Source: Candidatus Moraniibacteriota bacterium
Lineage (GTDB): Bacteria; Patescibacteriota; Minisyncoccia; Moranbacterales; UBA2206
DNA: 42,314 bases
Assembly (NCBI GenBank): GCA_030679995.1
Contig: JAUXSK010000004.1
Coordinates: 1 to 42,314, forward strand
Direction: 5' to 3'
Numbering within the stretch: position 1 is the stretch's first letter; every line of letters starts with the position of its first letter. The notes below the pieces were generated by a model, which was not told the origin of the DNA, searched no databases, and worked only from the letters and a program-made list of their open reading frames with translations. This document shows, piece by piece, positions 34,615 to 42,314 of the stretch. Made by a program: the position numbers and the translations under genes.

Positions 34615-35696
34615 TTGTATAGAGTTAATTCATTTCTCATTATTTTTTCTATGCTATATGTATTTCTAATGGAATTTCTAGCATTCGATGCGATTTTTTC
34701 TTTAAGTGGTTTGTTGTTTAATAAATCATTGAGTTTACTTGCGATGGAGGTCGTATCGGTGCCGCATAACAAACCATTCACACTGTCGATTATTAGATTA
34801 TTAATCCCTTCGATGTTACTTGCGATTACTGGCAGTCCACAGCTCATCGCTTCAAGAATGGCTTTGGGGTTTCCCTCGTAGAGGGACGGTTGCATATAAA
34901 TATCAGCTTCATTGTATATTTTTGGCAGTTCGGAATTCGGAATATTTCCAATGAGTTCCAGGTCTAAGCTGAGCTTTTTAGCTAGTTGTAAAATTTCATT
35001 TTCTAATTCTCCTTTGCCGACTATTTTTAATTTAATACCTCGTAAACCGCTAAGCGCCCTAAGTAAGTTAAAAATGTTTTTTTCCCTATTGAGCCTTCCT
35101 ACGAATAATATCCGTATCGGACCTCCTAGGGAATTATTTTTTTCAATCGGCCTGAATAATTCCGTATCTATGCTGTTGGGTATTACGAATATATTTTTTG
35201 TTTTGTATTTTTTTTGTATATAATCAGCCTGAGCCTTTGTTGTGACTATCGAAACATCAGAAAATTTATAAGCAATGTGTTCAAATATTCTAGTTAGAAA
35301 TTTCTTTATACCTTTTCTGCCAAACAGGCTTTCAGTGTAGCCAGTCCGGATTACTAGTTTTTTTTGAAAAAAAATTTTTGCCAGAACCGCGCTCCAACTT
35401 CCCAGCATTTGGTTTGTTTTTAGCCAGTAGCAATTTCGCAGCTGCTTTTTGTGCGCAAATGGAATGAGGAGGGAATAGAATGGATTGGGAATGGGGTACT
35501 TTTTTTGCAAAATTATGATATTTTTTGGCAGTGCATCCTGAAATTTCAAATCGTCGATCCCATAGGTAATAAAATATATTTTATTAAAATGATTAAGAAA
35601 TCTTTTGTAGATATTCAACTCGCGATCAATATTGCCGTTTGCAAACCAATCTTCGAGAGAGATACCGTATGTGAAAAATAGAGCGAGGTTTTTCAT
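34611..35696 (-). CDS. GT4-family glycosyltransferase
   Basis: IFVIPNSIDTELFRPIEK, ILFVGRLNREKNIFNLLRAL, DIYMQPSLYEGNPKAILEAMSCGLPVIASNIEGINNLI. Confidence 0.94.
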   Translation of the reverse strand: MKNLALFFTYGISLEDWFANGNIDRELNIYKRFLNHFNKIYFITYGIDDLKFQDALPKNIIILQKKYPIPNPFYSLLIPFAHKKQLRNCYWLKTNQMLGSWSAVLAKIFFQKKLVIRTGYTESLFGRKGIKKFLTRIFEHIAYKFSDVSIVTTKAQADYIQKKYKTKNIFVIPNSIDTELFRPIEKNNSLGGPIRILFVGRLNREKNIFNLLRALSGLRGIKLKIVGKGELENEILQLAKKLSLDLELIGNIPNSELPKIYNEADIYMQPSLYEGNPKAILEAMSCGLPVIASNIEGINNLIIDSVNGLLCGTDTTSIASKLNDLLNNKPLKEKIASNARNSIRNTYSIEKIMRNELTLYK

Positions 35697-36490
35697 TATA
35701 TTTTGTGTAATAAAAAGCGCTTAAGTCGATGGGGGATCAAGGCGACTATTAACGCCCTGAGAATATAAATTGAATAAAAAATGCTATAGCCGTATTTGGT
35801 TATAGCGAGCCATCGGGCCTTGATGGCAAACCATTCCTGCTCTTTCGAGTTTTGGTAAGATATACTCTTGTTTCCTAGCCTGTATTTTAGCACATATTGG
35901 GGCTGATAGGATAGCTTAAACTTTTTGCTGATGATTCGCAGTAGAAATTCATAATCCTGGGCTCTTTTGAAGCTTTCGTTGTATAATTCTCCAAATACAG
36001 ACCTTTTTCCAAATAGAGTGCTGTGTGTGAAAAAATTTCCTTTCAAGAGGGTTTTGGGGAGATTTTGGGTCATGAACGATGGTATTGTGGCCGTTTTCTT
36101 CAATTGCCTGCCTCGTGTATCAATTATTTCGCAAGCAGATCCTATGATGTCAGCGCCATTGTTAAGTAAGAAATTTAACTGATTTTCTAATCTATTAGGG
36201 AAAGCTATGTCGTCACTATCCATACGGGCAATATATTCTCCTTGAGCATTTTTTATTCCTAAATTGAGTGATTTGGTCAATCCGATATTATGCGAGTTCT
36301 TTATCAGCTTGATTCTGGAGTCTTGCGATGTGTAACTTTCCAGTACCTCGGCATTTTCCTTATCAGATCCGTCATCTATTATGATGAATTCAAAATCAGC
36401 ATCGGTTTGCGCTAGGATACTTTCAATCGATTGGATTAAGAACCGTTCTTCCTGGTTATATATTGACATTAGGACGGATATTTTAGGCAT
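35696..36490 (-). CDS. GT2-family glycosyltransferase
   Basis: KISVLMSIYNQEERFLIQSIESILAQTDADFEFIIIDDGS, NIGLTKSLNLGIKNAQGEYIARMDSDDIAFPNRLE. Confidence 0.95.
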   Translation of the reverse strand: MPKISVLMSIYNQEERFLIQSIESILAQTDADFEFIIIDDGSDKENAEVLESYTSQDSRIKLIKNSHNIGLTKSLNLGIKNAQGEYIARMDSDDIAFPNRLENQLNFLLNNGADIIGSACEIIDTRGRQLKKTATIPSFMTQNLPKTLLKGNFFTHSTLFGKRSVFGELYNESFKRAQDYEFLLRIISKKFKLSYQPQYVLKYRLGNKSISYQNSKEQEWFAIKARWLAITKYGYSIFYSIYILRALIVALIPHRLKRFLLHKI

Positions 36491-36494
36491 AAAA

Positions 36495-38777
36495 TTAAAT
36501 CCCGATTATTTTTTTATAAAAATCAATAAAGAAAATATTAAAGAATATTGAATTTAGAATGAGTAAAAAAATGACAGATATGATGATGATAGCATCATTT
36601 TTAGATCGAAATATCAAAACTGAGTTTATTTGATGTTTTATTTTGTTGTGTAATAAGAATAATATATAAATGATAATTAGCGCAATTAGGCAAAATAGGG
36701 AAAAAATTGTCAAAAATCCTTGTCGTGAGACGGTCTGGTAAGAAAAGTTGTTATTTGTAATCCTTCCATAGACCGATACTTCATTCAGGCTGTATTCTCG
36801 GAGATTCTTGCGATCGATGTTTATGCCAGATGTACTGAGAAGGAATGTGGATGATTTAAGGCGTAATCCGATATGGGAATCAGACGGGCGGATGGGTATT
36901 TCTTTCAGATTGATGATGTTTGAAGAAAATCCCCCGGCATTTTTAGCACGTAATCCTTCATATTTAATCCCGATTATTTCATTGGAATTGAAAACAGCGA
37001 ATTCTTTGATTTTTGCTTCTTCGTTTTGTGTTATCTCGATAGACCAGTTTTTGAGCTTATCTCCAGAAATTATTTTTTCTGAGATTTTTTGTAAAAAAGT
37101 ATCTGCACACGCAGGATTGTCGTAACAATCAATTAATGATGAGTTTGAGACTGGCGTTTGTTTTCCAGAGGGATCAAAACGGAAAATGCTTAAGTGTAAG
37201 TGGGGCTTTATAAATTCGCCTAGGTTTTTAAAATATCCGGAATTCTGATATAGATCGAGATTCTTATTGGTGGTCACTCCTATGTCGTTTCCGCTGCGAT
37301 CAATTTTTTCATGATCGAAGATGATATATTTTATCTTAGCTTGATTTAGGTGGGATACTAGTTTATTTTCATCTTCTGTTGAAAAGAGAAAGTCATTGCG
37401 AAATAAAACCGAATCAGTATGCAGCGTGTCGAATGTTGATCCATTGGATAAAAAAATAGTTTTTGCGCTTAATTCAGGATGCGTAAGGTATATTTCTTCG
37501 AGTGAATCTTTTTTTGTAGTATCGTCTTGATAATTCCGTAAAATCGTATTTTCTAGAATAATGGGAATGCTTGCGGTCAGAAAGGAAAATAAAATAACAA
37601 TGGAAAAGAATTTTTTTCCGACGGGATTTTTCACCCGAGTTATTAATATATCAAAAATGATAGCGGTTAGTAGTAGTGAGGGAAAAATAAGCATCAGAGA
37701 GAATCTATAGGCAAGAGTATCGATGTGTAAGATAAGATCCAATTTGCTTCCGGCATATGTCGTCATCCAGACTATCAGTAGCGGTAGGTGACTTAAAAAA
37801 TATCGTTTCGTGCATATGAGTATTATGGATAATCCTAAGAAGATCATCATTATAATTGGAAACCCGGGTAAGCGGTATTCAAACAAAATTCTGAATAATT
37901 TGAAAGTAGAGTTTTTTAAGTCGTTTAAAAATATGGTAACTTCCTCTGAAATATCGGGGGTGATTGCTGGTTGGTTTGCTGGAGCAGGTTTATTTTCGGC
38001 ATTGCTCAGGCTGAATATTTTTTGATAGTCACCAACTCCCACATTTTGAGAATACATCTTGGCCAAATAGGGAGCTTGAATTGCCAATGCGAAGATGCCT
38101 ATGAGGAGGGTTGTCGATAGGATTTTTTTTAGATCGTTTGTTTTTGTTATTGATTTAGCTGGAAAAGTATAAAAATTGAGGGTGAATAGTGAGATGGTTA
38201 TAATTGAAAATATTGAAACCAGACTAAAGTCAATAATCACAGCTGGCAATATATGGGCATAAATCACCAATCCGATCAAGAGGGAGGCAATTACCACTTC
38301 TTTTTTATTAAGACTGCTTTGTCTGAATAATTTCAGTATGTAATATAGCGCTCCGAGAAAAAACAGAGTGGCAAAGTGGTTTCTTAGGAGATTATCTTCG
38401 ATTGAGAAAAAAGAAAAAGAAAAATTGAGAATGATTACGAAGGCAAGCGCTATATGTTCATTTTTTGCGAATAACTTCAATAATTTATAAAACACATATA
38501 GTCCGACAACCGTAATTGTATTTTTTAAGATAATAATGGACCAAAGTGGACCGGTTATCTTTGCTAAAAAATAACTTACGGTAATAAAAAAAGGCTCGAC
38601 CCTGGCGCTGTGGATGCTTTGAGGAAAATTTTTAATAAAATCCAGATAAGCTATATTGGTTGAATATTCTCGGGACAATCCTTTGCTGTAAAATAAAAAT
38701 AGATTAGCTAACAAACAAGCCAATATCACTAGAAAAATATCCCGATTATTTCGTATGAATTTTTGAATATGCTTCAT
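36495..38777 (-). CDS. large polytopic membrane protein, GT-C-like, with a C-terminal extracytoplasmic domain
   Basis: 760 aa, many TM helices, soluble region about residues 420-690, C-terminal TMs. Confidence 0.75.
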   Translation of the reverse strand: MKHIQKFIRNNRDIFLVILACLLANLFLFYSKGLSREYSTNIAYLDFIKNFPQSIHSARVEPFFITVSYFLAKITGPLWSIIILKNTITVVGLYVFYKLLKLFAKNEHIALAFVIILNFSFSFFSIEDNLLRNHFATLFFLGALYYILKLFRQSSLNKKEVVIASLLIGLVIYAHILPAVIIDFSLVSIFSIITISLFTLNFYTFPAKSITKTNDLKKILSTTLLIGIFALAIQAPYLAKMYSQNVGVGDYQKIFSLSNAENKPAPANQPAITPDISEEVTIFLNDLKNSTFKLFRILFEYRLPGFPIIMMIFLGLSIILICTKRYFLSHLPLLIVWMTTYAGSKLDLILHIDTLAYRFSLMLIFPSLLLTAIIFDILITRVKNPVGKKFFSIVILFSFLTASIPIILENTILRNYQDDTTKKDSLEEIYLTHPELSAKTIFLSNGSTFDTLHTDSVLFRNDFLFSTEDENKLVSHLNQAKIKYIIFDHEKIDRSGNDIGVTTNKNLDLYQNSGYFKNLGEFIKPHLHLSIFRFDPSGKQTPVSNSSLIDCYDNPACADTFLQKISEKIISGDKLKNWSIEITQNEEAKIKEFAVFNSNEIIGIKYEGLRAKNAGGFSSNIINLKEIPIRPSDSHIGLRLKSSTFLLSTSGINIDRKNLREYSLNEVSVYGRITNNNFSYQTVSRQGFLTIFSLFCLIALIIIYILFLLHNKIKHQINSVLIFRSKNDAIIIISVIFLLILNSIFFNIFFIDFYKKIIGI

Positions 38778-39891
38778 AAGTCTTTTCCGCTACATCTTTC
38801 CATGTATATTTTTCCATAACTAAATTATATCCTGCAATACCCATCGCTTTTAAATTATCAGAGCTAATAGCCTGGCTCAGTTTGTCGGTAATTTTAGGAA
38901 CATCGCCACTTTCGGATAGGAAGCCATTTTCACCTTCCCTGATCAAATGAGGAATTTCTCCTACCTTGGTTGCTAGGACAGGAACTTTCATCGCCCAAGC
39001 CTCCAAAATAGTTAGCGGAAACCCTTCACTGAGAGAGGGTAATATGAACAAATCAGCCATTGCATACTCTTCCAATAAATCTTGGTCGATTTTTTTGCCT
39101 TTAAAAAAAACGATATTATCCAAATTTAATTTTTTTGCCAACACTTTTAAATTTTTTTCATCATATCCATAGCCGACTAAATGTAACTGAATTTTTTTCT
39201 TAATTGAATCTGATAGCTGGCCTACTGCTTGTAGCAATATGTCGACTCCCTTTATTTTGTCCAATCTGCCAACAAACAATATTCTAAAGATGCCTGGATT
39301 TTTTTCGGAGCTTAATTTTTTAGATGTATTTTCAAATTTTTCAATCGCTACGCCGTTGGGAATTATCAAGGGGTAATTTACGTTCTTGTATCCTAGGAAT
39401 TTTTTTGTAACTGAAATTTCTAAATCGTATCTTAACTGAGTCATCAAAAATTTTTCAATATAATAATATGGATTTTTTTCTCCCACATCTAAGAAATTTG
39501 AGCCGTGCACGGTATAAACAATAGGAATTTTCAAAATTTTATTCAGAATTTTTCCTGGAATTCCAGGAAGATTCGCATGGGCGTGGATAATGTCATAATT
39601 TTCTGCGTTATGATTTTTTTTGATTTCTTGGATAACTTCAAATATCCAAAAAATCCTATCTTTCAAAGAATGAAAATTCTTTATTTTCCCAGTTCTGATT
39701 ATCCTCAGGTCGCCATTCTTGAATTTTTCAACATGATTTTGTATTTGATCCTTTTCATCTCTTAGATTCATAGTGTATACATCTATTTTGCAGCCGTGAT
39801 TTCCTACTAGTTTTTTTGAAAGTTCAAGAACATGGACTTGCCCGCCGCCCCAAATTGGTTCCCAAGCTTCTATTATCATGGCTATTTTCAT
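38746..39891 (-). CDS. GT4-family glycosyltransferase
   Basis: WGGGQVHVLELSKKL, YDIIHAHANLPG, ILFVGRLDKIKGVDILLQAV, DLFILPSLSEGFPLTILEAWAMKVPVLATKVGEIPHLI. Confidence 0.95.
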   Translation of the reverse strand: MKIAMIIEAWEPIWGGGQVHVLELSKKLVGNHGCKIDVYTMNLRDEKDQIQNHVEKFKNGDLRIIRTGKIKNFHSLKDRIFWIFEVIQEIKKNHNAENYDIIHAHANLPGIPGKILNKILKIPIVYTVHGSNFLDVGEKNPYYYIEKFLMTQLRYDLEISVTKKFLGYKNVNYPLIIPNGVAIEKFENTSKKLSSEKNPGIFRILFVGRLDKIKGVDILLQAVGQLSDSIKKKIQLHLVGYGYDEKNLKVLAKKLNLDNIVFFKGKKIDQDLLEEYAMADLFILPSLSEGFPLTILEAWAMKVPVLATKVGEIPHLIREGENGFLSESGDVPKITDKLSQAISSDNLKAMGIAGYNLVMEKYTWKDVAEKTYEAYSKIHTK

Positions 39892-41000
39892 AGAAGTTCT
39901 CGGTATATAATTTCTATCTTATTTACAGAATCATTCCAATTGAATTTTTTTGTTCGGATAGTTTCGAACTTGCCTTCGGTTGCTAATAATATTTTTTCAG
40001 CTAAATCGTCGGAGTTGCCACTTTCAAAAAATAATACCTTTCCACTTGCAACTTCTGGAAGTGAATCGGCATTGCTGACGATTAGCGGAACATCCAAGGC
40101 GGATATTTCAGCGGCAGTGAATCCAAATCCTTCTGTCAATGATGGCACTATGTATGCATAGGCAGCCTTTCTATATCCGGGAAGCTCCGGATATAGGAGT
40201 GAATCTTTGATTTTTACAATAGTTTGAAGGTTATATTTTTTAATCAAATTTTCAAACGCAAGCCTTTCGTCTGTTGGATCTTTGCTTAGGATAAATCCGA
40301 ATTTAAAATCTTTGGATAACGTGCTTTTTATTTTTTGGATTGCTTCAAGAAGCAAAAACACACCTTTGGTTTTTCCTGGCCGTCCATTATATAGGAATAT
40401 TTTGTCTGATTTTTTGAAACCCAGTAGGCCGGAAAGATCTTTTTTCTCAACTTCTGGATTCCAAATGGAATAATCAATGCCATGATAAATAAGTTCGATC
40501 TTTTTTTCTGGTATGCCAAGCTTAATCAAGTCATTTTGAGTGGATTGCGAGATGGCCTGCCAGAGGGAATATTTTTTTTTGATTACATATCGCTCAAAAA
40601 AAAGAAAACCCAACGCTTTAAGTGGATTTTTTTCGATAGCAAACCACTTATTCCCAAGAACTTCATGAACCATCAGGACACAGGGCTTCTTGAATTTTTT
40701 CGCTGCTTTTAGCGATGGAAGCGCGGCGGTAAAGGTCGTAGTATGTATCACATCCGCCCAGTCGGCGTATTTTTCAATTTTTTCTACGGATATGATCGGA
40801 TGGCCGAAAAGAGACTTGCAATCCAAGAAATCTATTTTCAGATTGCCGATATTTTTTTCTCCGGTAATTCCGCCTGAATTTGAAGTTGCGACGATGACGT
40901 CGTGGCCTTTGGCTGATAGTCCTTCGGCGTATTTTTCAAAAGCTATTTCAACGCCTCCGATGTGGGGCGGAAAGTGTTCGGTAATCAGGCAAATTTTCAT
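39888..41000 (-). CDS. GT4-family glycosyltransferase
   Basis: MKICLITEHFPPHIGGVEIAFEKYAEGLSAKGHDVIVATS, YNGRPGKTKGVFLLLEAI, IVPSLTEGFGFTAAEISALDVPLIVSNADSLPEVA. Confidence 0.95.
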   Translation of the reverse strand: MKICLITEHFPPHIGGVEIAFEKYAEGLSAKGHDVIVATSNSGGITGEKNIGNLKIDFLDCKSLFGHPIISVEKIEKYADWADVIHTTTFTAALPSLKAAKKFKKPCVLMVHEVLGNKWFAIEKNPLKALGFLFFERYVIKKKYSLWQAISQSTQNDLIKLGIPEKKIELIYHGIDYSIWNPEVEKKDLSGLLGFKKSDKIFLYNGRPGKTKGVFLLLEAIQKIKSTLSKDFKFGFILSKDPTDERLAFENLIKKYNLQTIVKIKDSLLYPELPGYRKAAYAYIVPSLTEGFGFTAAEISALDVPLIVSNADSLPEVASGKVLFFESGNSDDLAEKILLATEGKFETIRTKKFNWNDSVNKIEIIYRELL

Positions 41001-41007
41001 AAGTTGC

Positions 41008-41346
41008 TTATTTAGACAATTTATCTTTATGGATTTTCTTCGACATTTCAGTCGCTAGTTTTGTAATGTCATTGTCGATATTGTCTAATTTTATGTATAG
41101 TCTGAATACGAGATAGAGAAGCGCGATTATCGATATGAAAAAAGCGGTGTCCGTCCCTCTGTTGATGCCCAGCGCGTGGGCAAGGTCATCGGATATTTTT
41201 GGGTTGAAAACGATCACTAAAATGCCGGTCCAAATAATCATCCAGAATATGAGCGATTGGAGGCTGAGCATGCGCTCTTTAAATCTCAATATTGCGCGGG
41301 AGGCGGCGAAAAAAATGAAGATGATAGTGAGTATTTTTATAATCAT
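41008..41346 (-). CDS. DUF2304-like small membrane protein
   Basis: SLQSLIFWMIIWTGILVIVFNPKISDDLAHALGINRGTDTAFFISIIALLYLVFRLY; adjacent to a DPM1-like GT2 as is common. Confidence 0.85.
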   Translation of the reverse strand: MIIKILTIIFIFFAASRAILRFKERMLSLQSLIFWMIIWTGILVIVFNPKISDDLAHALGINRGTDTAFFISIIALLYLVFRLYIKLDNIDNDITKLATEMSKKIHKDKLSK

Positions 41347-41347
41347 A

Positions 41348-42046
41348 TCAGTTTGTCATTTTTCTAATTATTATTTTTATCCCCATCTTAATAAAGTGTA
41401 TATTCCTGTTAGTTCCCTTATGCATTGAATAATCGGAATAGATGATTTCCGTGGGAACTTCTTTATATTTAAGCTTCTTGGCTGTTATTTCGTCTATGAT
41501 ATCGGAGGCATGTTCCATTCCCCGATGGGATATTTTAATTGAATCAATGGCTTTTTTCCCAAGCGCCCTAAAGCCATTGTGCGTGTCAGTTAATTTTATT
41601 TTTGAAATCAGTCTTGTGAACAATATACCGATTTTTAAAACCGCTTTTCTCATAAACGGCATATGCCGCTTTTCTGACAAAAATCTTGATCCGAGCGTGA
41701 TATCAAATCCTTCTTTGAGAATAGGCTCAAGCAGATTTTGAATGTCTTTGGCTCTGTGTTGTCCGTCCGCATCAAAGGTTATGATGATATCGGGATTTTT
41801 ATTTTCTCGAAGATATTCGATTCCAGTCCGAAGGGCCGCACCTTGTCCGCGATTTATGATATGGTTTAAAACTTCCGCGCCGGAATCAAGCGAGACTTGT
41901 TCCGTATTGTCAGTACTGCCATCATTGACTACGAGGATTTTATGAAATCCTTCCTTTTTTAGTAAATGAATGACTCTTCCAATGCTCTGGCCCTCATTGA
42001 AGGCTGGAATTAATATGAATATTGTATGGAAATGGCTTATCGACAT
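41348..42046 (-). CDS. GT2-family, dolichol-phosphate-mannosyltransferase-like
   Basis: TIFILIPAFNEGQSIGRVIHLL, ILVVNDGSTDNTEQVS, NRGQGAALRTGIEYL, IIITFDADGQHRAKDI, GSRFLSEKR, DTHNGFRALGKKAI. Confidence 0.95.
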   Translation of the reverse strand: MSISHFHTIFILIPAFNEGQSIGRVIHLLKKEGFHKILVVNDGSTDNTEQVSLDSGAEVLNHIINRGQGAALRTGIEYLRENKNPDIIITFDADGQHRAKDIQNLLEPILKEGFDITLGSRFLSEKRHMPFMRKAVLKIGILFTRLISKIKLTDTHNGFRALGKKAIDSIKISHRGMEHASDIIDEITAKKLKYKEVPTEIIYSDYSMHKGTNRNIHFIKMGIKIIIRKMTN

Positions 42047-42077
42047 AGGATTGAATCAACATTTTTACATTTCTTTA

Positions 42078-42106
42078 ATTATAAGGCATTTGTAGGAGGG
42101 TAGCAA
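42078..42106 (-). promoter_or_regulatory. promoter of the minus-strand glycan operon
   Basis: Minus strand TTGCTA (42106-42101), 17-nt spacer, TATAAT (42083-42078), about 25 nt predicted leader to ATG at 42046. Confidence 0.7.
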
Positions 42107-42112
42107 TAACAA

Positions 42113-42150
42113 ATTTAAAAGGGGTCCGGCTATAGTAGCAGGAACCCCTT
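42113..42150 (-). terminator. terminator of the partial FG-GAP-like CDS
   Basis: Minus strand AAGGGGTTCC ... GGACCCCTTTT hairpin with a one-base bulge followed by AAATTTG. Confidence 0.65.
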
Positions 42151-42170
42151 GTTTGAGTTGAAAAAAGCTT

Positions 42171-42314
42171 TTACCAAGCCCCGGCTATCGGCTTATCGGC
42201 AGGAGTTCCGAATACGGTACTTGTGTACCCGGTGCCAATAGAGTCTCGCAGATAAAATGTAGAAGTGCTTGCTCTAAAGACGCCGATTTCGGATTTGCCA
42301 TCCCCATCCCAATC
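42171..42314 (-). CDS. FG-GAP/VCBS-repeat-like protein, C-terminal end only (continues off the right edge)
   Basis: Minus strand from the window end: DWDGDGKSEIGVFRASTSTFYLRDSIGTGYTSTVFGTPADKPIAGAW*, the DWDGDGK..IGVFR..T..FYLR...G....FG...D.P..G.W repeat pattern. Absent from the ORF track. Confidence 0.8.
   Translation of the reverse strand, partial: DWDGDGKSEIGVFRASTSTFYLRDSIGTGYTSTVFGTPADKPIAGAW

Overview
The window looks like a chromosomal surface-glycan locus from a small-genome bacterium. Gene content and style (DUF4012, DUF2142, DUF2304 plus GT2, many orphan small proteins) suggest a Patescibacteria/CPR member, but this is inference. TGA is used as stop, so the code is the standard bacterial one. 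Left part (1-20.9 kb, relatively GC-rich): an rml-type dTDP-sugar block (rmlB, an FdtA/QdtA-like cupin, a TIM-barrel protein, rmlD), orphan proteins, glyA, an rmlA with an unusual N-terminal membrane domain, four glycosyltransferases, galU, membrane proteins, a DUF4012 protein and a UDP-glucuronate epimerase-like gene. Middle (20.9-25.3 kb): a possible leaderless 30-aa ORF with its own promoter and terminator, two related small membrane proteins, and a secreted, C-terminally anchored LCAT-like lipase. Right part (25.3-42.1 kb, visibly AT-richer): a DUF2142 protein, a flippase, and a 13-gene minus-strand operon of glycosyltransferases, methyltransferases, a GT-C-like protein, DUF2304 and a DPM1-like GT2. 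The right edge cuts a minus-strand FG-GAP/VCBS-like CDS missing from the ORF track. No tRNA, rRNA, CRISPR array or transposon was recognised. Best candidates for novelty: the membrane-domain::RmlA fusion next to a stand-alone paralogue of the same domain, the promoter-leader-hairpin-SD-terminator cassette at 4157-4957, the micro-ORF at 20980-21072, and the anchored lipase cassette.
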